Shown here: piece by piece, positions 1-8,786 of the stretch | Layout: the number at the start of each line of letters is the position of its first letter | Numbering within the stretch: position 1 is the stretch's first letter | Assembly: GCA_023957775.1 (NCBI GenBank) | Contig: JAMLGR010000005.1 | Span: 62,001 to 126,000, forward strand | Length of the DNA stretch: 64,000 nucleotides | Source: Fimbriimonadaceae bacterium | Lineage (GTDB): Bacteria > Armatimonadota > Fimbriimonadia > Fimbriimonadales > Fimbriimonadaceae | Direction: 5' to 3' | Position numbers and translations under genes: made by a program | Notes under the pieces: model-generated | The model's database searches: none | What the model was told of the DNA's origin: nothing | Seen by the model: the letters and a program-made list of their open reading frames with translations, nothing else

Positions 1-2
1 CG

Positions 3-863
3 GACCTGAAGGTCGCCACCAACCAAGCCTCCATCGTTCGCCGCAAGGGCACGTCCGACATCGCCGCCGCGCAGGCCAAGGTGGACCAGGCGTCCGCGGG
101 CCTCGACGTCGCCAGCGCCAACAAGGCGCAGGACCCGGCGTACCGCCAGAACCTCGCCGCCCTGAAGGCCAGCGTCGAGGCGGCGGAGGCCCAGCTTCGG
201 CAAGTGCGCGCCCAGTTGGCGCAAACCGTGCTCGCCTCCCCGATCGACGGCTCGGTGACCCAGCGCAACGGCGACCCCGGTTCGCTGGCCACGCCCTCCC
301 AGCCCGTGCTCGTCGTCGAGAGCATCGACACGCTCTTCGTCGTCGCGTCGCTGCCGCTCGAGCAGAGCGGGAACGTGCGCGTGGGGCAAGGGGTCGAGAT
401 CACGTTCGACGCCATGCCGGGGCGCAAGGTCGAGGGCACCCTGTCCAACATCAATCCCTCGGCGGACCTGCAGAGCCGCCAGTTCGGCATCCGCATCCGT
501 GTGCCGAACCCGGACCATGCGATCAGGCCCGGCATGTACGGGCGCGCGACGATCGTGAGCAAACGCGTCGAAGCCGCCGTCGCCGTGCCTCGCGAAGCCG
601 TGCGGAAGACGCCCGCCGGCGAGCGGATGGTCACGGTGGTGGACGCGGAAAGCGTCGCCCACGACCGCAAGGTGACGGTCGGGGCGGAGGACGCCAGCCA
701 TGTGGAGATCACGAGCGGACTGAAACCGGGAGAGAAAGTGGTGACCCTCGCCTACCGCCCGGCGCGCGACGGCCAAAAGGTGAGCACGGGCGAAGAGAAG
801 CCTCGCGGCGGACCGGGAGCCCCAGGGGGCCAGGGCGGACGTCCCCAGGGGCAACGGCCTTGA
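3..863 (+). CDS. RND efflux periplasmic adaptor (HlyD/MFP family), 5' end cut by window
   Basis: The reading frame is open to the window edge, so the N-terminus (signal peptide, first barrel strand) lies outside; 286 residues are visible. They show the end of a coiled-coil hairpin, the lipoyl half-motif (LASPIDGSVTQRNGDPGSLA), then the beta-barrel and membrane-proximal domains (FVVASLPLEQSG, AIRPGMYGRATIV, AVPREAV). The tail is Gly/Pro-rich (from about 820) and probably disordered. Proteins of this family bridge an inner-membrane RND pump and an outer-membrane channel. Its stop overlaps the TTG start of the next gene (TTGA), so the two are very likely translationally coupled. Confidence 0.93.
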   Translation, partial: DLKVATNQASIVRRKGTSDIAAAQAKVDQASAGLDVASANKAQDPAYRQNLAALKASVEAAEAQLRQVRAQLAQTVLASPIDGSVTQRNGDPGSLATPSQPVLVVESIDTLFVVASLPLEQSGNVRVGQGVEITFDAMPGRKVEGTLSNINPSADLQSRQFGIRIRVPNPDHAIRPGMYGRATIVSKRVEAAVAVPREAVRKTPAGERMVTVVDAESVAHDRKVTVGAEDASHVEITSGLKPGEKVVTLAYRPARDGQKVSTGEEKPRGGPGAPGGQGGRPQGQRP

Positions 864-3800
864 ACATCGCGAAGTTCTCCGTTTCGCGTCCCGTCGCGGT
901 CACGATGCGGATCGCTGCGTTGGTGCTTTTGGGCCTCGTCTGCTTCACCAGACTTCCGATCGATCTGCTGCCGCGCGTCCAGATTCCTACCGTGGCCGTC
1001 TCGGTGGGCTGGCCCAACACTTCGCCCGAGGAGATGGAGACCCAGGTCGCCCGCCCCATCGAACAGGCCGTTTCCACCGTGCCCGGCCTCGACATGGTCA
1101 GCTCGAACTCCTCGCTCGGAAGCGCCTTCGTGCGCGTTCAGTTCGATTACGGAGTGGACATCGACGCGGCGGCGATCGACGTGATGCAGGCCGTGCAGCG
1201 CGCCAAACGCGCGTTCCCCAACGATCCCACGCTCAGCGAACCCACGGTCTTCAAATTCGACCCGTCGACGCTCCCGATCCTCATGTACGGGGTTTCGGGC
1301 GAACCCGACCTCGTGAAGCTGCGCGACATGATGAACACCGAGGTCAGCCCGATCTTGGAGTCCGCAGGCGGCGTCGCCCAGGTCAACGTCGGTGGGGGTC
1401 AAGATCGGGCGATTCTGGTGGACGTCGATCCCGCGAAGCTACAGGCGTTCCGCCTCTCGATCGCCGACGTGTCGCGCCGCCTGAGGGAGGAGAACATCAG
1501 CCTTCCGGCGGGCATCACCCGCGAAGGGAACACCGAGTACGGCATCCGCGCGATCGGCTACTTCCAGTCGATCGACGACCTGAAGAACGTCCCGCTGGGG
1601 AACCGCGACGGCCGGCTCATCACGTTGAGCCAGGTGGCCGACGTGCGCGATGCGAGCCAGGAGGCGCGTTCGTTCACCAGCATGGACGGCGAGCCCGCGC
1701 TGGTCGTCACGATCACCAAGCAGAGCGACGCGAACACGGTCAGCACCGCCGAGAACGTCAAGGAGAAGGTCGCCGAGCTTCAACAGCGCTATCCGAATCT
1801 GAAGTTCAAGGCCGCGTACGACCAGTCGCGCTTCATCGAGAGCTCCATCTCGGATCTGGAGGAGACCGCGATCATCGGCGCGGTGCTGGCGATCCTCATC
1901 ATCACGTTCTTCTTGCGCAATTTGCGCAGCACGTTCGTGGTGGCCCTTTCGATCCCGACCTCCATCATCTCGACCTTCGCGCTGCTCTACTTCTGCGGCT
2001 TCACGATCAACACGATCTCCCTCAGCGGCCTGGCGCTTGCCACCGGCCTGATCGTCGACGACGCCATCGTCGTGCTCGAGAACATCTACCGGCACATCGA
2101 ACGCGACGGCAAGCGGCGTGCGGAGGCCGCGGTGAGCGGCGCGCAGGAGATCATGTCCGCCGTGTTCGCCTCGACGTTCACGGTGATGATCGTGTTCATG
2201 CCGCTGCTGCTCATCAAGGGGCAGGCGGGGCAGACCTTCACCCAGTTCGCCCTCGTCGTCGTGTTTTCGCTGGCGATCTCGCTGCTCGACGCGACGACGG
2301 TCGTGCCGATGCTCGCCTCCCGCCTCGTGCACGAGGAGGAGGTCATCGAGGAGGCGCACCCCGAGCTGCGCGAGGCGCACGGCCATAAGCCCAACGCGCT
2401 CACCCGCGTCTTCGACCGCATCGGCGTCTGGCTTCAGAGGCTGGATCACAGCTACCGCAACGGGCTGCAGTGGGCGATCCGGAAGCGGGTGGCCGTCGTC
2501 GGGATCGCCGTGGGGTCGGTGGCCCTCGCGCTGATGCTCTGGCCGATGGTGGGACGCGAGCAGCTTCCGCAGACGGACAGCGGCGACCTTTCGGTGCGCG
2601 TTCGACTCCCGATCGGGACGGCTTTGAGTGTGACAAAGCGCACGATGAAGGAGATCGAGGGGATCCTCATCGCGGACCGGGATGTGGAGACGGTCATCGT
2701 CGGCGCCGGCACGGGCGTGAGCGTGCGCGGCGCGGGAGGAGGCGGCTCGTCGAACGAGGGTTCGGCCACGGTGAAGCTCAAAGCAGCCCGCAGCGCCAAG
2801 ACCGAGGACGTGGTGAAGCGGCTGCAGGCCAAGCTCGGCAAGGTCCCGGGAGTGCGCGCGCAGGTGAGCCCCTACGACGTGGTCGCGAACATCCTCGGCG
2901 GCAACAACACGGGGATGTCGGTCGAGATCTACGGTCCGGACTTGCAGGTGCTGCCCAAGGTCGCCGAACAGGTGCGGGCCGCGATGGACGGGATTCCCGG
3001 GCTCGAAAATGTGGACGTTTCGGTCCAGGAGGCGAGCCCGGAGCTGCACTGGAGCGTGGACCGCGACAAGGCGCAGACCCTGGGGGTCTCCTTCTCGGAC
3101 ATCGCCGCCACGCTGTCCGCGAGCACCAGCGGCCAACTCTCCTCCTACTATCAGGAGAACGGCTACCAATACCCCATCTACGTGGAGGTCCCGGAGGCGC
3201 TTCGGCGGACCACGGAGCAACTGATGCGGCTGCCCGTCGTGAATTCGGAAAAGCGCGGCGAGCCGGTGCTGCTGGGCCAGGTCGCGAAGCCCGAGGTGGG
3301 CGTCGGGCCGAACCAGATCAGCCGCAACAACCGACAGCGCTACATCTCGGTCGGCGGGCGGATCGCCGAGCGCGCCGAAAGCGAAGTGCAGGCGGACGTG
3401 GAGTCGGCGCTGTCGACGGTGACGATGCCCGAAGGGTACCGCTGGTCGTTCGGGCAGAGGGAGTTGAAGCGCAAGGAGGAGTTCTCGGGCCTCGGGCTCG
3501 CGGTGCTGCTCGCCATCGCGCTGATCTACATGCTGCTCGCGTCGCAGTTCGAGTCGTTCATCTATCCGCTCGTCGTGCTCACGTCGGTGCCGCTCTGCTC
3601 GATCGGGCTGGTGCTGGCGCTGTTCCTCACGGATCGGGCGTTCGGCCTGACCGCCTTCATCGGGCTGCTGATGCTGGTGGGGATCGTCGTGAAGAACGGC
3701 ATCTTGTTGGTGGATTACACGAACCAGTTGCGCGCGCGCGGCATGCCGCGCGACGAGGCGATCCTCACGGCGGGACCCACGCGTTTGCGCCCGATTCTGA

Positions 3801-4081
3801 TGACCACGCTCGCGGCGTCGCTCGGCATGCTGCCGCTGGCCATCGGGCTGGGCAGCGGGTCCGAGATGTACACCCCGCTGGCCACGGCGGTGGTGGGTGG
3901 CTTGATCACTTCCACGATGCTCACGCTGTTCGTCGTGCCGAGCGTCTACACGTTCTTCGACGACCTCGCGCGCCGGTTCACGAAGATCGATCGCGACGTG
4001 GCGCGGCCGACGCTTGTCGAACCGAGCGTCTCGGCCGCCGAGCGGCTCGCGGGTTCCGGCGTAGGCCCCGAGGAGCCCTAG
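860..4081 (+). CDS. RND family efflux transporter permease (HAE1/AcrB-like)
   Basis: 1073 residues, the usual length for RND pumps. The N-terminus (NIAKFSVSRPVAVTM) is the classic cytoplasmic leader before TM1. The two homologous halves each have a large periplasmic domain; TM4 carries the proton-relay motif GLIVDDAIVVLENI and the second half has GLLMLVGIVVKNGILLVDY. The start is TTG at 860, overlapping the adaptor stop; no other start preserves the conserved N-terminus. It exports hydrophobic compounds by proton antiport together with the flanking adaptor and TolC-like protein; the substrate cannot be told from sequence. The operon is adaptor-pump-channel with 17 nt to the next gene. Confidence 0.96.
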   Translation: MNIAKFSVSRPVAVTMRIAALVLLGLVCFTRLPIDLLPRVQIPTVAVSVGWPNTSPEEMETQVARPIEQAVSTVPGLDMVSSNSSLGSAFVRVQFDYGVDIDAAAIDVMQAVQRAKRAFPNDPTLSEPTVFKFDPSTLPILMYGVSGEPDLVKLRDMMNTEVSPILESAGGVAQVNVGGGQDRAILVDVDPAKLQAFRLSIADVSRRLREENISLPAGITREGNTEYGIRAIGYFQSIDDLKNVPLGNRDGRLITLSQVADVRDASQEARSFTSMDGEPALVVTITKQSDANTVSTAENVKEKVAELQQRYPNLKFKAAYDQSRFIESSISDLEETAIIGAVLAILIITFFLRNLRSTFVVALSIPTSIISTFALLYFCGFTINTISLSGLALATGLIVDDAIVVLENIYRHIERDGKRRAEAAVSGAQEIMSAVFASTFTVMIVFMPLLLIKGQAGQTFTQFALVVVFSLAISLLDATTVVPMLASRLVHEEEVIEEAHPELREAHGHKPNALTRVFDRIGVWLQRLDHSYRNGLQWAIRKRVAVVGIAVGSVALALMLWPMVGREQLPQTDSGDLSVRVRLPIGTALSVTKRTMKEIEGILIADRDVETVIVGAGTGVSVRGAGGGGSSNEGSATVKLKAARSAKTEDVVKRLQAKLGKVPGVRAQVSPYDVVANILGGNNTGMSVEIYGPDLQVLPKVAEQVRAAMDGIPGLENVDVSVQEASPELHWSVDRDKAQTLGVSFSDIAATLSASTSGQLSSYYQENGYQYPIYVEVPEALRRTTEQLMRLPVVNSEKRGEPVLLGQVAKPEVGVGPNQISRNNRQRYISVGGRIAERAESEVQADVESALSTVTMPEGYRWSFGQRELKRKEEFSGLGLAVLLAIALIYMLLASQFESFIYPLVVLTSVPLCSIGLVLALFLTDRAFGLTAFIGLLMLVGIVVKNGILLVDYTNQLRARGMPRDEAILTAGPTRLRPILMTTLAASLGMLPLAIGLGSGSEMYTPLATAVVGGLITSTMLTLFVVPSVYTFFDDLARRFTKIDRDVARPTLVEPSVSAAERLAGSGVGPEEP

Positions 4082-4098
4082 CGTTCCCCAATGAACCC

Positions 4099-5430
4099 AT
4101 GAAGAACCTCCGATCCCTGCTCGCCGCCGCCTTCGTCGCCGCATCCGCGGAAGGCTTCGCCCAAACCCCTCCGATCAAGCCGCAGACCCCCGACGTCGTC
4201 GTGCCGCCCGCGTTGGTGCTTCCCATGCAGCCCGGCGGAGTCGCCAAGACGCTCGGGGTGGACGAGGCCGTGGCGTTGGCGTTGCGGCAGCTCCCCGCCC
4301 TGATCAGCGCGCGAGCGGGCGTCGAAGGGGCCAGCGGGCGCGCCGCGCAAGCGGGGTCGGGGTTGAACCCCTCGTTCTCGGTGTCGGGTTCGGCGAACCG
4401 CACGGACCAGTTGCGGGGAGCGGGCGGTGACCAGGGGAACCTCGCCGCCTCCGTGACGCTTCAGCAACTCCTGTACGATTTCGAGCGTACCCGCAGCCTG
4501 GCCGCGCAGGGCCGCTCCGACCTCGAGGCATCGAAGAAGGGCCTCGCCGCGCTGGAGCAGGGGGTGACCCTGCTGGTGCGCACCGCCTACTACGGTTGGA
4601 CGCAGAACCTCGCGCTGGTCGGCGTGAGCGAACGCAACGTCGCGAACCGCAAGCGGCAGCTCGACCTCGCCGAGGCGCGTTTGGACTCGGGGCTCGGGGC
4701 GCCGGGCGACTTCCTTCGCGCGAAGACCAACTATGCGGATTCGGTGCTCGCCCTCGAGAACGCGCGCCAGACGGCGCTCACGAGTCAGATCGACTTGGCC
4801 GATCTCTTGGGCGAGGACCCGAGGACCGCGCTGACGCCCGACGAATCGGCCCTCGCGTTGCCTGCGCCCGAGGTGGATCTGAACGCGCTGGTCGCGCGGG
4901 CCCTGCAGAACCGCCCAGAGGTTTTGCAGGCCGAGGCGCGTTTACGGTCGGCGCAGTACGGGGTGACGGCCGCGAAGAGCGTGAACGCGCCGCGCCTGTC
5001 GGCCGTGGGCACGGTGAGCGGGCGAGGCGAGACGGACCTTGGCCAGTCGCAGACTGGGACTTGGGGCTTGGCGCTGACGTGGAACCCGTTCGACGGCGGC
5101 TTCGCCCGCGGCCGCGAGCGCGAGGCGCGGGCGCAGCTCGACGCGGTCGCTGCCGATCTGGTGCAGGTGCGGCACGACGTCGTCGGCGACGTGAGCGCGG
5201 CGTTTGTGGTGCTGGACACGGCGCTTCGGCGGTTGACCACGGCCCAGGCGCAGGTGCAGATGGCGCGGGAACTGCTGCGCGTGAGCGAGGGGCGCTACCA
5301 GGGCGGCATCGGCCAGTTCTTGGAGGTCACCGACGCGCAGAACCTGCTGTTCTCCGCCGAACGGACCCTGGCCCAAACCGAGAGCGACGTGCGCATCGCC
5401 CAAGCACGCCTCGACCGCGCCGTAGGCTAG
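4099..5430 (+). CDS. TolC-family outer membrane efflux protein
   Basis: 443 residues starting at ATG 4099. A signal peptide (MKNLRSLLAAAFVAASAEGFA) is followed by a Pro-rich segment and two outer-membrane-efflux repeats; the internal duplication is seen as paired long helices (LGVDEAVALALRQLPAL and LNALVARALQNRPEVL). The C-terminal half contains the usual LTWNPFDGG strand turn and a GQFLEVTDAQNLL segment typical of TolC homologues. It should form the trimeric outer-membrane channel for the RND pump encoded immediately upstream. The gene is last in the operon and is followed by a REP palindrome that may stabilise the mRNA 3' end. Confidence 0.94.
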   Translation: MKNLRSLLAAAFVAASAEGFAQTPPIKPQTPDVVVPPALVLPMQPGGVAKTLGVDEAVALALRQLPALISARAGVEGASGRAAQAGSGLNPSFSVSGSANRTDQLRGAGGDQGNLAASVTLQQLLYDFERTRSLAAQGRSDLEASKKGLAALEQGVTLLVRTAYYGWTQNLALVGVSERNVANRKRQLDLAEARLDSGLGAPGDFLRAKTNYADSVLALENARQTALTSQIDLADLLGEDPRTALTPDESALALPAPEVDLNALVARALQNRPEVLQAEARLRSAQYGVTAAKSVNAPRLSAVGTVSGRGETDLGQSQTGTWGLALTWNPFDGGFARGREREARAQLDAVAADLVQVRHDVVGDVSAAFVVLDTALRRLTTAQAQVQMARELLRVSEGRYQGGIGQFLEVTDAQNLLFSAERTLAQTESDVRIAQARLDRAVG

Positions 5431-5435
5431 CGTGC

Positions 5436-5544
5436 GGGAGTGCGCGCGCTTGCGCGTCGCCTTGTTCCCTGCCGGACTTGTCCGGCTCCGAGAATCGCGG
5501 CAAGCCGCTCGGGGGCAGGGCGACGAGCAAGCTCGCGCACTCCC
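5436..5544. repeat. REP/BIME-like palindromic pair
   Basis: A GGGAGTGCGCG element with hairpin core CGCGCTTGCGCG opens the segment, and an inverted copy with core GAGCAAGCTC closes it. It is the same family as the clusters around the RAYT gene at 13.1 kb. It lies between the convergent TolC and MalG-like genes, a common place for REPs. Confidence 0.85.
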
Positions 5545-5548
5545 ACAT

Positions 5549-6373
5549 CTATTTGATGCCGCCGAGCATGATGCCCCTCACGAAGTAGCGCTGGGCGAAG
5601 AGAAACGCGACCAGCAAGGGCGCCATCACGATCACCGCGGCGGTCATCTGGAGTGGCCAGTTCGAGCCTCCGTAGGAGTTCTTGAACACGGAAAGGCCCA
5701 CCTCGAGCGTGCGCATCTCCGTCGAGTTCGTGAAGATCAAGGGGCCGAAGAAGTCGGTCCACACCGCGAAGAACGTGAAGGCCCCGGCCGTGGCCAGCGC
5801 GGCCTTCGAGAGCGGGAGGATCACCTTCCAGTAGATGCGGAACTCGCCCGCACCGTCCAGCTTGGCGGCCTCGTCCAGTTCCGCCGGCACCTGCAGGAAG
5901 AACTGGCGCAGCAGGAACACGGAGAACGCGCTGCTGATGCCCGGCACGATCAGCGCGTAGTACGTGTCCAGCCATCCCAGCGAGCGGAGCAGCAGGTACA
6001 CCGGAATCTGCGTGACGGGGCCCGAGAACATCAGGGATCCCAGGAAGAGCGCGAACACGACCTCCCGTCCCCAAAATCGCAGCCGCGCGAACCCGTAGGC
6101 AGCCATGGACGTGAGCAGGAGCTGGGCGGCCACCACCGTGAACGTCACGAACACCGAGTTGAAGAAGAATCGGTCCACCGGCAGGTTCAGCTTGAACAGC
6201 ACCAGCGGGTAGTTCTCCCAGTGCGGCGTTGCGGGCACGATCTCGTTGAGGGGCGGAATCGGCTGGCGGCTTTCATGCAGCGAGACCAGCACCATCCACA
6301 CAAACGGCGCCATGAGGAAGGCCGCCAGCGCGAGAAGCAGCAGATACGAGGCGGTGATGCGAAGGGCTTTCAT
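5549..6373 (-). CDS. Carbohydrate ABC transporter permease, MalG/UgpE type
   Basis: 274 residues, six predicted TM helices, with the permease EAA loop DEAAKLDGAGEFRIYWKVIL around residues 165-185 that contacts the ATPase. Start chosen at ATG 6373 (MKALRITASYLLLLAL), because any longer frame runs into the heptamer repeat and encodes low-complexity NPKPQTP repeats. It is the second permease of a CUT1-type sugar importer whose partner is at 7017-7907 and whose binding protein is probably at 11526-12818. No ATPase gene is visible; CUT1 systems often share a MsmK/UgpC-type ATPase encoded elsewhere. The gene is separated from its partner permease by the four-helix-bundle insert. Confidence 0.93.
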   Translation of the reverse strand: MKALRITASYLLLLALAAFLMAPFVWMVLVSLHESRQPIPPLNEIVPATPHWENYPLVLFKLNLPVDRFFFNSVFVTFTVVAAQLLLTSMAAYGFARLRFWGREVVFALFLGSLMFSGPVTQIPVYLLLRSLGWLDTYYALIVPGISSAFSVFLLRQFFLQVPAELDEAAKLDGAGEFRIYWKVILPLSKAALATAGAFTFFAVWTDFFGPLIFTNSTEMRTLEVGLSVFKNSYGGSNWPLQMTAAVIVMAPLLVAFLFAQRYFVRGIMLGGIK

Positions 6374-6376
6374 GGC

Positions 6377-6495
6377 GGTTTGCGGTGAGCGGTTTGCGGT
6401 TTGCGGTGTGGGGTTTGGGGTTTGCGGTTTGGGGTTTGGGGTTTGCGGTTTGGGGTTTGCGGTGAGCGGTTTGGGGTTTGAGGCTTGCGGTTGGT
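6377..6495. repeat. Heptamer tandem array, GGTTTGC/G type (about 17 units)
   Basis: Strict 7-bp periodicity with consensus GGTTTG(C/G) and occasional GGTGAGC. It starts 4 nt before the MalG-like start codon and ends at the four-helix-bundle gene stop codon. A matching array in the opposite orientation lies on the other side of that gene. The G-runs could form G-quadruplexes. Confidence 0.95.
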
Positions 6496-6872
6496 CAGGA
6501 GGGGACAATTCTTGGAGAGATGATGGATGCGCGCAGTCGAGTCAGCATCCGAGCGGTCTTGTCGAGAGATTCATCGAGGCGTGGTGACTGCTGAACGAAC
6601 CCAAGCTCTTGGCAGAGAATCCACAGGGTCTCCAATTCGCGGAGGCTTCCGATTGCAACGTTGAGAAACTGGGCGTACTCCTTTGCGTGGGCCCGTCCGT
6701 TCCCTTCGGCGATGTTGGCTGGGATCGAGACGGCGGCGCGTCGGATCTGCGAGGAGAGCCCGAACCTCTCGCTCTCCGGCAGATCCCATGTGGCCGCGTA
6801 GATCTCTTGAACAAGGTCCATCGCAGACCGCCAGACGGTGAGCTGCTTGTAGCCAGTACTAAAACTACTCAT
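6495..6872 (-). CDS. Four helix bundle protein (23S rRNA intervening-sequence / S23-like family)
   Basis: 125 residues from ATG 6872. The pattern KQLTVWRSAMDLVQEIY, then SSQIRRAAVSIPANIAEG and HAKEYAQFLNVAIGSLRELE, is the hallmark of the TIGR02436/S23 family of small basic four-helix bundles. These are often found inside rRNA intervening sequences or as stand-alone genes; their function is not established, and the DGR accessory protein Avd is a structural relative. The start has no SD but a TAGAAT hexamer 5 nt upstream. The gene sits alone between two inverted heptamer arrays, within what looks like a former permease-permease operon, so it is probably an insertion. Confidence 0.92.
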   Translation of the reverse strand: MSSFSTGYKQLTVWRSAMDLVQEIYAATWDLPESERFGLSSQIRRAAVSIPANIAEGNGRAHAKEYAQFLNVAIGSLRELETLWILCQELGFVQQSPRLDESLDKTARMLTRLRASIISPRIVPS

Positions 6873-6886
6873 ACTATATTCTACAC

Positions 6887-7014
6887 AACCGCAAACCGCC
6901 CACCGCCCACCGCAAACCGCAAACCGCAAACCGCAAACCGCCCACCCCAAACCGCCCACCCCAAACCGCCAACCCCAAACCGCAAACCGCCCACCCCAAT
7001 CCGCCCACCGCACC
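6887..7014. repeat. Heptamer tandem array, CCGCAAA/CCGCCCA type (inverted relative to 6377-6495)
   Basis: 7-bp units such as ACCGCAA and ACCGCCC, the reverse complement of the GGTTTGC family. It begins about 15 nt upstream of the four-helix-bundle start and ends 3 nt from the stop codon of the MalF-like permease. Confidence 0.95.
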
Positions 7015-7016
7015 CC

Positions 7017-7907
7017 TCACGTCGCGCTATACCCCCTCATCGACCCGCGCATCATGCGGAACTGGATCACCGAGATGGCGATCACGACGGCCAGCAGCAC
7101 GAACGACTTCGCGGAGGCCAGGCCGACGTTGAAGTTCACCCACGCCTCGGTGTAGATGTGGTAGCCGACGACGTCGGTCGTGTCCTCGGGCTGCCCCTTC
7201 GTCATCATGTACACCGGCGTGAAGATCTGCAGCGCGCCGATCGTGGACGTGACCAGTACGAACAGGGTGGTGGGGACGAGCATCGGGAGGGTCACCGACC
7301 AGAGCGTGCGGAGTTTGGAGGCGCCGTCGAGCTCGGCGGCCTCGTAGAGGGTTTGCGGGATGCTGAGCAGCCCCGCCAGGAACAGCACCATGCGGGGGCC
7401 GAGGCCGGTCCAGACCGACATGAACACGAGCGCCCACATCGCCCACTCCGCGCGGTTGAGGAAGTCGATGCTCTTCACTCCGAAAGCCGCGAGGATCGTG
7501 TTGATCATGCCGGTCTCCGGAAGATACACATAGATCCAGAGCATCGCGATCGCGACTCCGGAGGCGATGGAAGGGATGTAGAAGAGCGTGCGGAACACCG
7601 TGACCCCACGCAGCTTCTGGTTCACGAGGATCGCGACCGCAAGCGCGACGATCATGCCGAGAGGAACCGCGGCGAGGGTGAACCGCGCCGAGTTCCACAT
7701 CGCGTTCCAGAACGGCGACTCCGCGAACGCCATGGCGTAGTTCTGCAGCCCCACGAACAGCTGGTTTTCGCGCAGCAGCTGCCACTTGAAGAGGCTGATG
7801 TAGAGCGCGTAGAGCATCGGGAACAGCGCGAACACCAGGAGGTGCACGAACGCCGGCGCCACGAACACCCACCCGAGCCGAGCCTCGCGCCGACGGCTAA
7901 CGCTCAC
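7017..7907 (-). CDS. Carbohydrate ABC transporter permease, MalF/UgpA type
   Basis: 296 residues, six TM helices, permease loop YEAAELDGASKLRTLWSVTL near residues 193-212. Start assigned to GTG 7907 because an AGAGGAG Shine-Dalgarno sequence lies 6 nt upstream and the protein then begins with the usual short basic segment before TM1 (ARLGWVFVAPAFVHLLVFAL). Upstream in-frame codons add a non-conserved arginine-rich extension. It pairs with the MalG-like subunit (5549-6373) to form the membrane channel of a CUT1 sugar importer. Confidence 0.93.
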   Translation of the reverse strand: MSVSRRREARLGWVFVAPAFVHLLVFALFPMLYALYISLFKWQLLRENQLFVGLQNYAMAFAESPFWNAMWNSARFTLAAVPLGMIVALAVAILVNQKLRGVTVFRTLFYIPSIASGVAIAMLWIYVYLPETGMINTILAAFGVKSIDFLNRAEWAMWALVFMSVWTGLGPRMVLFLAGLLSIPQTLYEAAELDGASKLRTLWSVTLPMLVPTTLFVLVTSTIGALQIFTPVYMMTKGQPEDTTDVVGYHIYTEAWVNFNVGLASAKSFVLLAVVIAISVIQFRMMRGSMRGYSAT

Positions 7908-8266
7908 GGAAGGCTCCTCTTGGGGTGCGCAGGCGGCGGTCCGCACCTTCGGCCCTGCAGTCGCTCGCTGGGCGCGAACGGAGTGCCCGCGTTCGAATCG
8001 GCCCCATATCCGGCGTTGTACCATCCGCAGACGGGGGCTGCGACATTTGGGTGCTCATCCTGAGAAATCGCCTCGCCGGATTTGCACAGGCCGGTGGGGA
8101 AACCACCCGTTCCGGATGGGAGCTGAAGCAGGTAAACATCTCGCCATGGTCGATTTGGCGTCGATGTCGGAGGCGATGGCGAAGGAGGGTAAGGGCGATG
8201 GCGTTCACCGAGCGCGGGTCAGCGGCTCGCATTCGTGGCGTCGGGGTAGTTGAGGAGGAGAACGGG
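7908..8266. other. Divergent intergenic region, no clear gene
   Basis: About 360 nt between the divergent MalF-like gene and the plus-strand gene at 8267. On the minus strand a TACAAC hexamer (8015-8020) precedes an ATG (8007) that opens a 36-codon Arg-rich frame ending at 7897 and overlapping the permease start. On the plus strand I see no recognisable riboswitch or gene. Confidence 0.4.
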
Positions 8267-8578
8267 ATGAAGCGAACAAGAATCACGCCCGAGACCCAGG
8301 TTCCCGTGCCGATGACCGAGCGGGATCGCACGCTCCTGCTCGACCACACGTTGGCGGAACCCGAGTACGCCATGCGCCTGCTGCCGGAAGCGGATGGCAA
8401 CGGATTGGTGGGGAAGTTCACGCTCGACGATCTGGAGGACCTGATCGGGTACATCGCCGCCGAGGCGAACCACACGAAGAACAAGAAGATCGTGCGCGAG
8501 CTGGACGACTTGTGCGAACGTCTCTACGAGATCCAGCGGTCGTACGACGACGGCAACTTCGCCGACAGCGAACCTTAG
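8267..8578 (+). CDS. Small conserved-looking hypothetical protein, 103 aa
   Basis: Starts at ATG 8267 behind a very strong GAGGAGGAG site. The protein is charged and soluble with no TM or signal: an N-terminal basic strand, a TERDRTLLLDH helix, then FTLDDLEDLIGYIAAEANHT and a helical KIVRELDDLCERLYEI segment. I recall similar small proteins next to SEC-C or pRiA4b-ORF3-like genes but cannot verify this. It is followed by hairpin repeats and then, 208 nt later, by the 439-aa gene on the same strand. Function unknown. Confidence 0.8.
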   Translation: MKRTRITPETQVPVPMTERDRTLLLDHTLAEPEYAMRLLPEADGNGLVGKFTLDDLEDLIGYIAAEANHTKNKKIVRELDDLCERLYEIQRSYDDGNFADSEP

Positions 8579-8595
8579 CAGGGGCTGAAGAACGA

Positions 8596-8655
8596 CCTCA
8601 AAGAGGTCGCAGCCGGTTGCGCAGGGTTGAGCGCAGCGAGACCCTGGGTTCAAAG
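8596..8655. repeat. Tandem hairpin repeat (palindromic element)
   Basis: Contains the perfect hairpin CGACCTCAAAGAGGTCG, followed by CGCAGGGT...ACCCTG, another imperfect inverted repeat. It lies just after the stop codon at 8578 without a T-run, so it looks like an intergenic palindromic repeat and not a standard terminator. Confidence 0.6.
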
Positions 8656-8786
8656 GGGTGACCCGGAGCACCCTGTTAGAGTTTCGCCCCCGTGGGTACC
8701 AGGTCATTGGCGCGTGGCCATATCGTGCCCGCCGTTGCAGTTGGGCACCTCTTCCATTGCCGGTCGAAATCGGCGACCATAGAAGC

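Noticed and set aside
6495-6872. Diversity-generating retroelement, because Avd is a four-helix-bundle relative
   Set aside because: No reverse transcriptase and no template/variable repeat pair were found; the flanking repeats are simple heptamers.
8030-8180. Riboswitch (TPP or c-di-GMP type) ahead of the gene at 8267
   Set aside because: Only a CTGAGA-like string matches; the remaining conserved core and pairing are absent.
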